Assembly (NCBI GenBank): GCA_052387335.1
Contig: JBQTJH010000199.1
Span: 1-18,802, forward strand
Origin: Panacagrimonas sp052387335
GTDB lineage: Bacteria; Pseudomonadota; Gammaproteobacteria; Nevskiales; Nevskiaceae
Reading direction: 5' to 3'
Length of the DNA stretch: 18,802 nt
In this document: piece after piece, positions 1-6,020 of the stretch
Position numbering within the stretch: position 1 is the first letter of the stretch
How the letters are laid out: every line of letters starts with the position of its first letter
The notes under the pieces: generated by a model
What the model was told of the DNA's origin: nothing
The model's input: only the letters and a program-made list of their open reading frames with translations
Database searches by the model: none
Translations under genes and position numbers: made by a program

Positions 1-2
1 CG

Positions 3-635
3 GCTGCGCGCAGCCAGTTGCTCGACGCCGCTGCCGCCGCGACGTCAAAGACCGCGCCGTTGCGACGCCGGCCGCACCTGCGTCGGCGGTCGCGCTGGAT
101 GTGGCCGTACGCGGCAGGCTTTGCCACCGCTGCCTCGCTGGTCATGGCCTTCTTGTTCGGCCAGCGCAACGCGCTGCACGCCGATACGCCGCCGCAATGG
201 CTGCCGAGTGGCCCGAGGATCGCCATGCCGGAGCCGGTCGAATCCCAGCTGAGCACGGTCGTGCTCGGATCTTCGGAAGCAGAAGCGGAGATTTCGACCT
301 ATCTGGCCAAGCTGAGCATGCCGGCCTCGAGCATGGGCTGGATGATCAGCATCTCCGGCGATCACCGCCGGCTCTACGCCGTGGCGGCCGAAGACTTCCT
401 GCAGGTCGGCCGCTTCCGCGTGCAGCTCTGGGGCCTGCTGCCCAACGCCGAGCCGATCCATCTCGGCGCCCTGCCCATCAGCCGCGAAGCCGTGGCCAGC
501 TTTGCCATTCCGGATCGTTTGCTGGGCCACGACCAAGTGCGCTTTGCCTTGACCCTGGAGCCGGGCTCCGGCGAGCTGGCAGCGCAGCCGCGCGGCCCGA
601 TCATGAGCGCGGCGACGGCGCTGGACTCGATCTGA
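3..635 (+). CDS. Anti-sigma factor, RskA/anti-sigma-K-like, C-terminal part (5' end outside window)
   Basis: The reading frame is open to the window's left edge, so the start lies upstream; a TTG at 18 is only an internal codon. An Arg-rich stretch is followed by one membrane helix (MWPYAAGFATAASLVMAFLF) and then a domain of about 130 residues outside the membrane. That domain contains an LWGLLP...PIHLGALPIS segment, which resembles the C-terminal domain of anti-sigma-K (RskA-like) proteins, where 'LW.ip....p..lG' is recurrent. Such proteins hold an ECF sigma factor at the inner membrane through a cytoplasmic N-terminal zinc-finger-like domain, which here would be off the window. An ECF sigma gene is therefore expected just upstream (inference). 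It converges on the 670-1155 gene with a 34-bp gap. Confidence 0.7.
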   Translation, partial: AARSQLLDAAAAATSKTAPLRRRPHLRRRSRWMWPYAAGFATAASLVMAFLFGQRNALHADTPPQWLPSGPRIAMPEPVESQLSTVVLGSSEAEAEISTYLAKLSMPASSMGWMISISGDHRRLYAVAAEDFLQVGRFRVQLWGLLPNAEPIHLGALPISREAVASFAIPDRLLGHDQVRFALTLEPGSGELAAQPRGPIMSAATALDSI

Positions 636-669
636 GCCCAGCGCCGCGGCAGCGCGCAAAAACAGCCGT

Positions 670-1155
670 TCAGTCCTTGCGCGCTGAAGCGAAGGCTTGG
701 CGTACCACCAGAAATACCGCGATCAGGTCGATGATCGTGAACACCAGTGCGGGGACCAGACCAATCACGGCCGCCAGATTGGATTCGCCCCAGCGGTTGT
801 CGGCAAACGTCAGCGCACGATTGGGTGCCAACAGCGCCGCCCAGTAGAACAAGGTGAAGGCCCAAGCTGCGCCGACCAGCATCCAGTAGATACGGCGTGC
901 GGCAGCGTCGACAAATCCAAGTCCGCCCATGACACCAGCAATCAGGATCACCAACATGCCGTTGAGCATGCCGCCGACGTGGGCGCGCACCCAGGCGTCG
1001 GTGTTCCCGGGAATGGAAAACTCGATGATGCTGCCGGGGATCAATTCCAGCCCGCCCACCAGACTGACCAGCAAGCCCAGGCCGGCGAACATGCCGATCA
1101 GGATCACCAGGGCGCCGTGCCCGATCATTCTTTTCTGCAGCGATGTGAGATTCAT
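670..1155 (-). CDS. Styrene-oxide-isomerase (StyC)-like small integral membrane protein
   Basis: This 161-residue protein has four predicted membrane helices. It matches, from memory of the sequence, the styrene oxide isomerase StyC of Pseudomonas along its whole length. Shared blocks include GHG at 12-14, LVGG at 32-35, a PGSIIEF-type block near 40-46, RAH at 57-59, LNGM at 64-67 and PNR-LTF at 111-117. StyC is a heme-containing membrane enzyme that isomerises an epoxide to an aldehyde (Meinwald rearrangement). The StyC heme-ligand His, active-site Asn and Tyr appear as H59, N65 and Y104, while the StyC Asp95 position is Ala96 here. The start has a GGGGAA ribosome-binding site. The gene follows the CoA-ligase pseudogene on the same strand by 42 nt. 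No styrene monooxygenase (styAB) or aldehyde dehydrogenase is in view, so the substrate is unknown; a broader family of StyC homologues without known function is the alternative. Confidence 0.72.
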   Translation of the reverse strand: MNLTSLQKRMIGHGALVILIGMFAGLGLLVSLVGGLELIPGSIIEFSIPGNTDAWVRAHVGGMLNGMLVILIAGVMGGLGFVDAAARRIYWMLVGAAWAFTLFYWAALLAPNRALTFADNRWGESNLAAVIGLVPALVFTIIDLIAVFLVVRQAFASARKD

Positions 1156-1197
1156 TACGAGTTCCCCGGTGTGGTGCTGTAGTGATGTACGCAGACC

Positions 1198-2160
1198 CTA
1201 AGCCGATTTGCTCATCTGGTCACGCACCGCGCGCTTGAGGATCTTGCCGGTGGCCGTCATCGGAAACGCGTCGACGTAACGCACTTCCTGGGGCACCTTG
1301 TAGCCGGCGATCAGCGAACGGCAGTGGGCAATGATCTCTTCCGGCGAGGGCTTGGCATCGGGCACCGGCAGGATGACGGCGGTCACGCGCTCGCCCCACT
1401 TCTCGTCGGGCAAGCCGATCACGGCGCACTGACGCACGCCAGGATGCCTGGCCAGAGCCTGCTCGACCTTGGCGGAGTACACGTTCTCACCACCGGTGAT
1501 GATCATGTCCTTGACCCGATCCACGATGTACGACAGGCCTTCGGGATCGCGGAAGCCCGCGTCGCCCGTCTTGTACCAGCCGTCGCGCATCACCGCAGCG
1601 GTGGCCTCCGGCTGGTTCCAGTAGCCGCCAAACATGTTCGGCATGCGCACCCAGAACTCACCGCTGGAGCCGTCCGCCACTTCCTTGCCGTCGGCGTCCA
1701 TGATCTTGACCTCGACCAAGGGCAGCGGCGTGCCGCAGGAGCGCAGGCGCGCCTCGTTGTTGGCATCGTGCTGCTCGGGTCGCAGCAGGGTGATGGCGCC
1801 GGACGATTCGGCGGCGCCGTAGAACTGCATGAACTTGCACTTCATCTCCAGCAGCGCGCGCTTGAGCACGGTGGAGCTGATGGCCGATCCTGCGTACATG
1901 ACCAGACGCAGCGAAGTCCGCGTTCTCGGCTTCGCGGTGATCCAGAATCATCTGGATTGCGGTGGGGACCAGCGCGCAGATCGAAGGCCGGTCACGCGCC
2001 AGGAACTTGAACAGGTTGGCGGGATCCAGCATCGGCAGCAACGATACCGCCGCGTCGTTGTACAGCGCCTGCACCGACAGCCCGGTGCCCACCAAATGAA
2101 ACACGGGCATCACGGTCAGCATCACGTCGCCTTCACGCCACTCGTAGGCCGGTTCCAGGT
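1198..2160 (-). pseudogene. Acyl-CoA synthetase (AMP-dependent ligase), 5'-deleted and frameshifted
   Basis: Two minus-strand frames together encode the second half of an AMP-binding acyl-CoA ligase. The upstream part (about 2160 down to about 1917) reads EWREGDVMLTVMPVFHLVG, then a segment ending DHREAENADF. Near 1913-1918 the frame is lost and similarity resumes in another frame at SLRLVMYAGSA. The downstream part carries an A5-type YGAAES, the YKTGD block, RVKDMIITGGENVYSAKVE, and the C-terminal TGKILKR with the catalytic lysine. The N-terminal half, including the P-loop (TSGTTG-type) that binds ATP, is missing, and an in-frame TGA stands just upstream of the remaining homology, next to the SDR start. 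With two separate lesions, a sequencing error cannot explain it. A working copy would have activated a carboxylic acid to its CoA ester and was probably co-transcribed with the StyC-like gene. Confidence 0.85.
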
Positions 2161-2219
2161 GCCCGCAATATCGTATGGCCCCATATCAAATCACCTCCCA
2201 CCCACTACGGAACCGGAAC

Positions 2220-3113
2220 ATGGCTCTTTTCGCTCACGACGCGCTGGCTGGCAAACGCATTCTCATCACCGGCGGTGGCACCGGCCTGGGCAAGGGCGTG
2301 GCCGGGTTTCTGGCCCAGCACGGTGCCGAGGTTCATCTCTGGGGCCGACGCCAGGAAGTGCTGGATGCCGCCGCGCAGGAAATCAACGCGGCCTGCGGCG
2401 CGCAGCGCGCGTTCACGCAGTCGGTCGACATTCGCAAGGCGGATCTGGTCGACGCCGCCATCGGCGAGGTCTGGGCCAAACACGGCCCGCTCACCAGCTT
2501 GATCAATAACGCCGCGGCCAATTTCATCGCGCCGACCAAGGACCTGAGCCCGCGCGGCTTCGAGGCCATCACCTCCACCGTCATGAACGGTGCGTTCTTC
2601 ACTACGCATGCCTGCGGCAAGCGCTGGATCGAGCAGGGCCTCAAGGGCGCGGTGGTGTCCACCCTGGTCACCTGGGTCTGGACCGGCTCGGCCTATGTCG
2701 TGCCCTCGGCCATGGCCAAGGCCGCGGTCAACGCCATGACCATGTCACTGGCGGTGGAATGGGCGCGTTATGGCATCCGCATCAACGCTGTGGCGCCGGG
2801 CCCCTTCCCCACCGAGTACGCCTGGCAGATGCTGGCACCGACGGACGATGTCAAGATTGGCGCCACGCAAGCCGACGAAGTGCCCATGGGGCGCTACGGC
2901 GAGATTCAGGAACTGGCCAATCTGATGATCCTGCTGCTCGGTGACGGTTGCGATTACATCACCGGCGAAACCATCTGCATCGATGGCGGTCATCACTTGG
3001 CGGCGCCGTCGACGTTCGCCGGCCTCAACAAACTCAGCGACGACGCATGGCGCAAGATTCGCGAAGCAAGTACCGCGGCCACGGCCGCATCGAAGGCACA
3101 ACGCAGCACCTGA
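2220..3113 (+). CDS. SDR-family 2,4-dienoyl-CoA reductase-like oxidoreductase
   Basis: This 298-residue short-chain dehydrogenase has the NAD(P) motif TGGGTGLG (about 17-24) and NNAA (97-100). Instead of the usual catalytic Tyr of YxxxK it has a VVPSAMAKA block with Ser163 and Lys167. That Ser/Lys variant, together with the IDGG end motif, is characteristic of eukaryotic-type 2,4-dienoyl-CoA reductases (DECR), which reduce 2,4-dienoyl-CoA with NADPH during breakdown of unsaturated acyl chains. I chose the ATG at 2220 because MALFAHDALAGKRILITGG puts the usual short lead before the Rossmann strand; an in-frame ATG at 2175 would add 15 residues in the region shared with the ligase pseudogene. 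The next gene starts 14 nt downstream, suggesting co-transcription. The final residues (Ala/Thr/Ser-rich) look like a disordered tail. The substrate cannot be read from the sequence. Confidence 0.85.
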   Translation: MALFAHDALAGKRILITGGGTGLGKGVAGFLAQHGAEVHLWGRRQEVLDAAAQEINAACGAQRAFTQSVDIRKADLVDAAIGEVWAKHGPLTSLINNAAANFIAPTKDLSPRGFEAITSTVMNGAFFTTHACGKRWIEQGLKGAVVSTLVTWVWTGSAYVVPSAMAKAAVNAMTMSLAVEWARYGIRINAVAPGPFPTEYAWQMLAPTDDVKIGATQADEVPMGRYGEIQELANLMILLLGDGCDYITGETICIDGGHHLAAPSTFAGLNKLSDDAWRKIREASTAATAASKAQRST

Positions 3114-3127
3114 TTCAGTCTCCGGCC

Positions 3128-4078
3128 ATGAGGCGGCGCTTCGCCGCGTCATGGTCGTTGCTGTTGTGTCTGGTACTAAGTTTCGCACCGCCGCTTTCTG
3201 CCAACGCGCAAACCGATGCGCCAGCGGCCGGTGCCACGCGCGTCAAGCTGCATGAAGCCCCCAAGAAGCTGGACTGCCCGCCACCGCCGCCGCTGGTCAT
3301 CATTGAAGGACCGGTGGCCTATCGAGACTGTGCAGACACCCCCGCGCTGATCCGCCTGCGGGGCGGGCGCTTCAGCATGGGCGAGCTGACTACCACCGGT
3401 ACGCTGTACGAGCGCCCGGTACGCGAGGTCGAGGTCTCGGAATTCTCCATCGGCCAATTCGAAGTGAGCTTCGACGAATGGGATCAATGCGTTCGTGAGC
3501 GTGGCTGCTTGAACCCTGCCGACGACGAAGGCTGGGGCCGCGGCTCCAGACCAGTGATCAATGTCAGCTGGGTGGACGCGCAGCAGTACGTGCACTGGCT
3601 GAGCCAGAAGACCGGGCAGCGGTATCGCCTGCCTACCGAGGCCGAGTGGGAATATGCCGCACGTGCCGGCAGCGTCACGCGCTATCACTGGGGTGATGGC
3701 GCCGAGTGGAGTTGCACCTCGGCCAATGTGCTGGATCTCGCCGCCGCCGCGACCTATCCCAACTGGCATTGGCATGCGACCTGTCTGGACGGCTTCGTGC
3801 AGACCGCGCCGGTCGGCCAGTTCCCGCCCAATCCATGGGGCCTGCACGACATGTCCGGAAATGTCTGGGAATGGGTGCAGGACTGCTGGCATTCCGACTA
3901 CACCGGCGCGCCGTCGACCAGCGAAGCCTGGGTGCAGGGCGGCGACTGCGGCAAGCGCGTCAATCGCGGCGGCGGCTGGGGCAACCATCCGCGCAGCATG
4001 CGCTCGGCCTCACGCGACGCCGATAGCGCAGTGGGTTTCAGCAACGCGATGGGCTTTCGGGTCGCGCGCGATCCCTGA
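3128..4078 (+). CDS. Secreted FGE-sulfatase-fold (SUMF1-like) protein lacking catalytic cysteines
   Basis: The 316-residue protein starts with a clear Sec signal peptide (Arg-rich start, a Leu-rich core to about residue 20, SANA at 24-27). It then has a short proline stretch (51-55) and a formylglycine-generating-enzyme fold from about 74: GRFSMG, a P-V-INVSWVDA block, YRLPTEAEWEYAARAG (166-181), GLHDMSGNVWEWVQD (238-252) and NRGGGW (279-284). True aerobic FGEs carry two cysteines in the segment after the RGGS/RGGG motif; here it reads GNHPRSMRSASRD, with none. It is therefore probably a periplasmic member with a binding or other enzymatic role, as in PvdO- or EgtB-type relatives. The signal peptide decides the start, although the frame is open further upstream. 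It follows the SDR by 14 nt. There is no sulfatase gene nearby. Confidence 0.82.
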   Translation: MRRRFAASWSLLLCLVLSFAPPLSANAQTDAPAAGATRVKLHEAPKKLDCPPPPPLVIIEGPVAYRDCADTPALIRLRGGRFSMGELTTTGTLYERPVREVEVSEFSIGQFEVSFDEWDQCVRERGCLNPADDEGWGRGSRPVINVSWVDAQQYVHWLSQKTGQRYRLPTEAEWEYAARAGSVTRYHWGDGAEWSCTSANVLDLAAAATYPNWHWHATCLDGFVQTAPVGQFPPNPWGLHDMSGNVWEWVQDCWHSDYTGAPSTSEAWVQGGDCGKRVNRGGGWGNHPRSMRSASRDADSAVGFSNAMGFRVARDP

Positions 4079-4143
4079 CCGTAAGTCGATGCGCCCGCCT
4101 GGGTGCAGCGGGTCAATCGCCCGTCGTGGCGAGCCGGACGTGC

Positions 4144-4254
4144 TCAGCCCGACAACAGCGGCTGCAGGTACAACCCCAACACTCCGGCCGTCACGCCCAG
4201 CACCCAGGCTTCGAACGCTAGACGCAGCGGCAGCGGAGCGTGACGCAGCTCCAT
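4144..4254 (-). other. Small hydrophobic ORF fragment beside the IS630 element
   Basis: A 36-codon minus-strand frame begins MELRHAPLPLRLAFEAWVLG and ends in QPLLSG followed by TGA. It is one amphipathic stretch plus one membrane-helix-like segment, resembling the C-terminal end of a membrane protein. The IS630 insertion lies 10 bp upstream. If the IS and one TA are removed, the frame extends only eight codons further (MRPLLLHF) before a TGA, and no ribosome-binding site is visible at either ATG. It may be a leftover of a larger gene or a chance ORF. I do not recognise the family. Confidence 0.25.
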
Positions 4255-4265
4255 GAAGTGCAATA

Positions 4266-4290
4266 TTGATACGGCATTTAGACATTGAAC
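4266..4290 (+). repeat. IS630 left terminal inverted repeat
   Basis: It begins TTGATACGGCATTTAGACA. Its partner at 5354-5378, read on the minus strand, begins TTGAGTCGGCATTTAGACA. Three mismatches fall at repeat positions 5, 6 and 20. Confidence 0.92.
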
Positions 4291-4318
4291 GATTTGGAGG
4301 ATTCACGGTCGTATCTGC

Positions 4319-5353
4319 ATGGACAAGATCGACTCAAGAACATTGCCAGTTGATGCGTTGAACGAGCGTCGTCTGCGAGCGGTGAAGCTGCGGATGAGTG
4401 GCGTCCCGTTGAAGGACGTTGCGGTTCAATGCGACCTTTCGCGAACGACGGTGATTGCGGCGGTGAAGGCCTACAAGGCGGGCGGCGCAAAGGCGGTGGC
4501 GATCCGCCGTCTGGGCCGGAAGCCTGGGACCTGTCGGCTGCTGACGGTGGATCAGGAGCGCGAAGTCCAGCGTCTGATCCAGGACCGGACGCCGGACCCG
4601 TTGAAGATGGTCTACGCGCTGTGGACACGGAATGCGGTGGCGGAACTGATCCGTGAGCGTTACGGGATTGACCTGGCGGTTCGAACGGTCGGCTTGTACC
4701 TGTCGCGCTGGGGCTACACCCCGCAGAAGCCGCTGAAGAAGGCGTACGAGCAAAGCCCGGCAGCGGTGAAGCAGTGGCTGGAGCAGGACTATCCGGCGAT
4801 TTCCCGCCGTGCCAAGGCGCAAGGTGCTGAAATTCACTGGGGCGACGAGAGTGGTCTGCGCAGCGATGACGTTCGCGGTCGCAGTTACGCGCCGCAGGGC
4901 CAGACACCGGTGATCCGGGTGCCCAACCGCCGCCACAGCCTGTCGATCATCTCCAGCGTCACCAACAAGGGGCAGATGCGCTGGAAGGTTTTCGATGGCG
5001 CGCTGAACGCCGACATCCTGATCGACTTCCTGGCCCGGCTGATCAAGGGTGCCAGCCAGAAGATCTTTCTGGTGCTCGACAACCTGCGGGTCCATCACGC
5101 CAAGCCGGTCAAAACCTGGTTGGCCAAGCATGCCGAAGCCATCGAAGTGTTCTACCTGCCGAGCTACAGCCCCGAACTCAATCCCGATGAAATGGCCAAC
5201 GCTGATCTGAAGCAAGCCGTCACCAAGCGCGCACCCGCGCGGACCAAGCTGCAGCTCATCAAGGCAACCGCCCACCACCTTCGAAGCGTCCAGCGGCAGC
5301 CAGAACGAATCAAAAGCTACTTCCAGCACTTGCCCGTTCGCTACGCCGCTTGA
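4319..5353 (+). CDS. IS630-family transposase
   Basis: The 344-residue protein has an N-terminal helix-turn-helix (about 18-60, with LKDVAVQCDLSRTTVIAAVK), a linker with a second HTH-like segment (RTVGLYLSRWGYTPQKP, about 122-138), and a DDE catalytic domain. The acidic triad is visible as D176 in HWGDESG, D254 in LVLDNLRVHHA and E291 in SPELNPDE. This layout and the length match full-length IS630 transposases, which cut and paste the element into TA dinucleotides. The ATG at 4319 is used; a GGAGG at 4296-4300 lies rather far upstream (18 nt) for an efficient ribosome-binding site, so translation may be weak. There is no internal frameshift, unlike some IS630 members. Confidence 0.95.
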   Translation: MDKIDSRTLPVDALNERRLRAVKLRMSGVPLKDVAVQCDLSRTTVIAAVKAYKAGGAKAVAIRRLGRKPGTCRLLTVDQEREVQRLIQDRTPDPLKMVYALWTRNAVAELIRERYGIDLAVRTVGLYLSRWGYTPQKPLKKAYEQSPAAVKQWLEQDYPAISRRAKAQGAEIHWGDESGLRSDDVRGRSYAPQGQTPVIRVPNRRHSLSIISSVTNKGQMRWKVFDGALNADILIDFLARLIKGASQKIFLVLDNLRVHHAKPVKTWLAKHAEAIEVFYLPSYSPELNPDEMANADLKQAVTKRAPARTKLQLIKATAHHLRSVQRQPERIKSYFQHLPVRYAA

Positions 5354-5378
5354 GTTCATTGTCTAAATGCCGACTCAA
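5354..5378 (-). repeat. IS630 right terminal inverted repeat
   Basis: Read on the minus strand it matches 22 of 25 bases of the left end. It starts one base after the transposase stop codon and is followed by TA at 5379-5380. Confidence 0.92.
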
Positions 5379-5408
5379 TAACAGCGGACGCATCGACGGA
5401 TTTCAGGC

Positions 5409-5444
5409 AAAAAACCCCTCCGTACGGGGAGCTTGTACGGAGGG
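5409..5444 (-). terminator. Rho-independent terminator (minus strand)
   Basis: On the minus strand, CCCTCCGTAC (5444-5435) pairs perfectly with GTACGGAGGG (5425-5416) across a 9-nt loop, and six T residues follow (5414-5409). It lies 31 nt after the stop of the 36-codon integrase remnant, so it would end transcription coming from the tRNA-Ile gene through that remnant. Confidence 0.85.
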
Positions 5445-5475
5445 ATAAGCCTCGACCAGCGAAGGATCGTGCGAG

Positions 5476-5586
5476 CTATTGGCCGATGAGCCGCTTCGTG
5501 CGTTCGGTCTTGATCTTCGTCGGCCACCCACGACGACGAATGATCGCCTTCCATGTGCCCGCAGGCGTTGGTATGAACGTGGCCAT
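5476..5586 (-). pseudogene. Phage-type tyrosine integrase, N-terminal remnant (36 codons)
   Basis: A minus-strand ATG at 5586, with a GAGGAG ribosome-binding site at 5596-5591, opens a 36-residue frame: MATFIPTPAGTWKAIIRRRG then WPTKIKTERTKR. This resembles the N-terminal arm-type DNA-binding segment of tyrosine integrases (pattern MAt..r..GkW.A.vRrkG.p..skTFrTK). The frame stops at RLIGQ; a full integrase has 350-420 residues. It lies 66 nt past the 3' end of tRNA-Ile on the same strand, where integrase genes of tRNA-targeting islands are found. The rest of the integrase is not present within the window. Because start, ribosome-binding site and terminator are all intact, it might also be expressed as a small peptide. 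Confidence 0.6.
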
Positions 5587-5590
5587 CGAA

Positions 5591-5596
5591 CTCCTC
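5591..5596 (-). promoter_or_regulatory. Ribosome-binding site of the integrase remnant
   Basis: GAGGAG on the minus strand stands 4 nt before the ATG at 5586. It supports that ATG rather than a start inside the tRNA, which is what the longest open frame would imply. Confidence 0.55.
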
Positions 5597-5652
5597 GGCA
5601 GCGATTGCTGACTGTTCCGAATTTGTTTACCGGAGGCGGAGTTTCTGGGTGA

Positions 5653-5729
5653 TGGTGGGCCCTGCCGGACTTGAACCGGCAACCAAAGCATTATGAGTGC
5701 TCTGCTCTAACCAATTGAGCTAAAGGCCC
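5653..5729 (-). tRNA. tRNA-Ile(CAU), lysidine-type (tRNA-Ile2)
   Basis: The minus strand reads GGGCCTTTAGCTCAATTGG at the 5' end, has an anticodon loop CTCATAA with anticodon CAU, a T arm GCCGGTTCAAGTCCGGC, and an acceptor end AGGGCCC-A-CCA with CCA encoded. The acceptor stem pairs over 7 bp with one G-U, for a total of 77 nt. A CAU anticodon could mean initiator Met, elongator Met or Ile2. The GGGCC acceptor and the CTTTGG...GC variable/T-arm region resemble Ile2, whose C34 is changed to lysidine by TilS so that it reads AUA. Elongator Met cannot be fully excluded. Confidence 0.93.
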
Positions 5730-5755
5730 TTCGTTGCGTGCGTCCGCGGGACGCG

Positions 5756-5761
5756 AGTCTA
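5756..5761 (-). promoter_or_regulatory. Possible -10 element of the tRNA promoter
   Basis: TAGACT on the minus strand is followed by a GC-rich discriminator (CGCGTCCCGCGG), as is typical of stable-RNA promoters, about 27 nt before the mature tRNA 5' end. No convincing -35 hexamer is visible 16-18 nt upstream, so this is tentative. Confidence 0.3.
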
Positions 5762-6006
5762 GCAACTTCAATGACACCCCCACGCGCTTGATCTCGCTTC
5801 AAACGGCCATGGCGACATGCGCTCCGGTCCGCTGAGTCATTCACGCCGCGCCGCCTGCAGCCGAGTCTCGCGCTTCGTATTCGGGTTGGCCTATCGACGA
5901 GGACAGGCCTACCATCAATGCCACGCGTGGCGTGTTTCAGGGAGCCTCACAACTAAAGGCCGCAACGCGATGATCTGCACACCGCATAAGGACCGGCATC
6001 AAGTCC

Positions 6007-6013
6007 GGAGGAG
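6007..6013 (+). promoter_or_regulatory. Ribosome-binding site fixing the DUF1302 start
   Basis: GGAGGAG precedes the ATG at 6021 by 7 nt. It, and the signal peptide that begins there, rule out the longer open frame that starts at 5817. The 5762-6006 leader holds no recognised element. Confidence 0.85.
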
Positions 6014-6020
6014 AAGAGGG

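Larger units (their letters stand above)
4266..5378 (+). mobile_element. Complete IS630-family insertion sequence (1113 bp) with TA target duplication
   Basis: A single IS630-family transposase is bounded by 25-bp imperfect inverted repeats (4266-4290 and 5354-5378, 22 of 25 positions matching, sharing the core CGGCATTTAGACA). A TA dinucleotide stands directly outside each end (4264-4265 and 5379-5380), as expected from the TA target duplication of this family. Both ends and the transposase frame are intact, so the element may still be mobile. It sits between the FGE-like gene and the minus-strand tRNA/integrase remnant. Confidence 0.93.

Noticed and set aside
45..659. 204-codon minus-strand frame over the anti-sigma gene
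   Set aside because: Arg/Ala/His-rich shadow without domain similarity.
4334..5359. 341-codon minus-strand frame across the IS630 transposase
   Set aside because: Shadow of the transposase caused by GC-rich codon use; composition is Arg/Gln/Val-rich without recognisable domains.
5653..5729. tRNA-Met(CAU)
   Set aside because: Acceptor GGGCC and the variable/T-arm region resemble tRNA-Ile2 more than initiator or elongator Met; the call keeps some doubt.
5817..6020. Upstream extension of the DUF1302 frame
   Set aside because: The GGAGGAG and signal peptide at 6021 define the start; the extension has Arg/Cys/Ser-rich sequence unlike an exported protein's lead.
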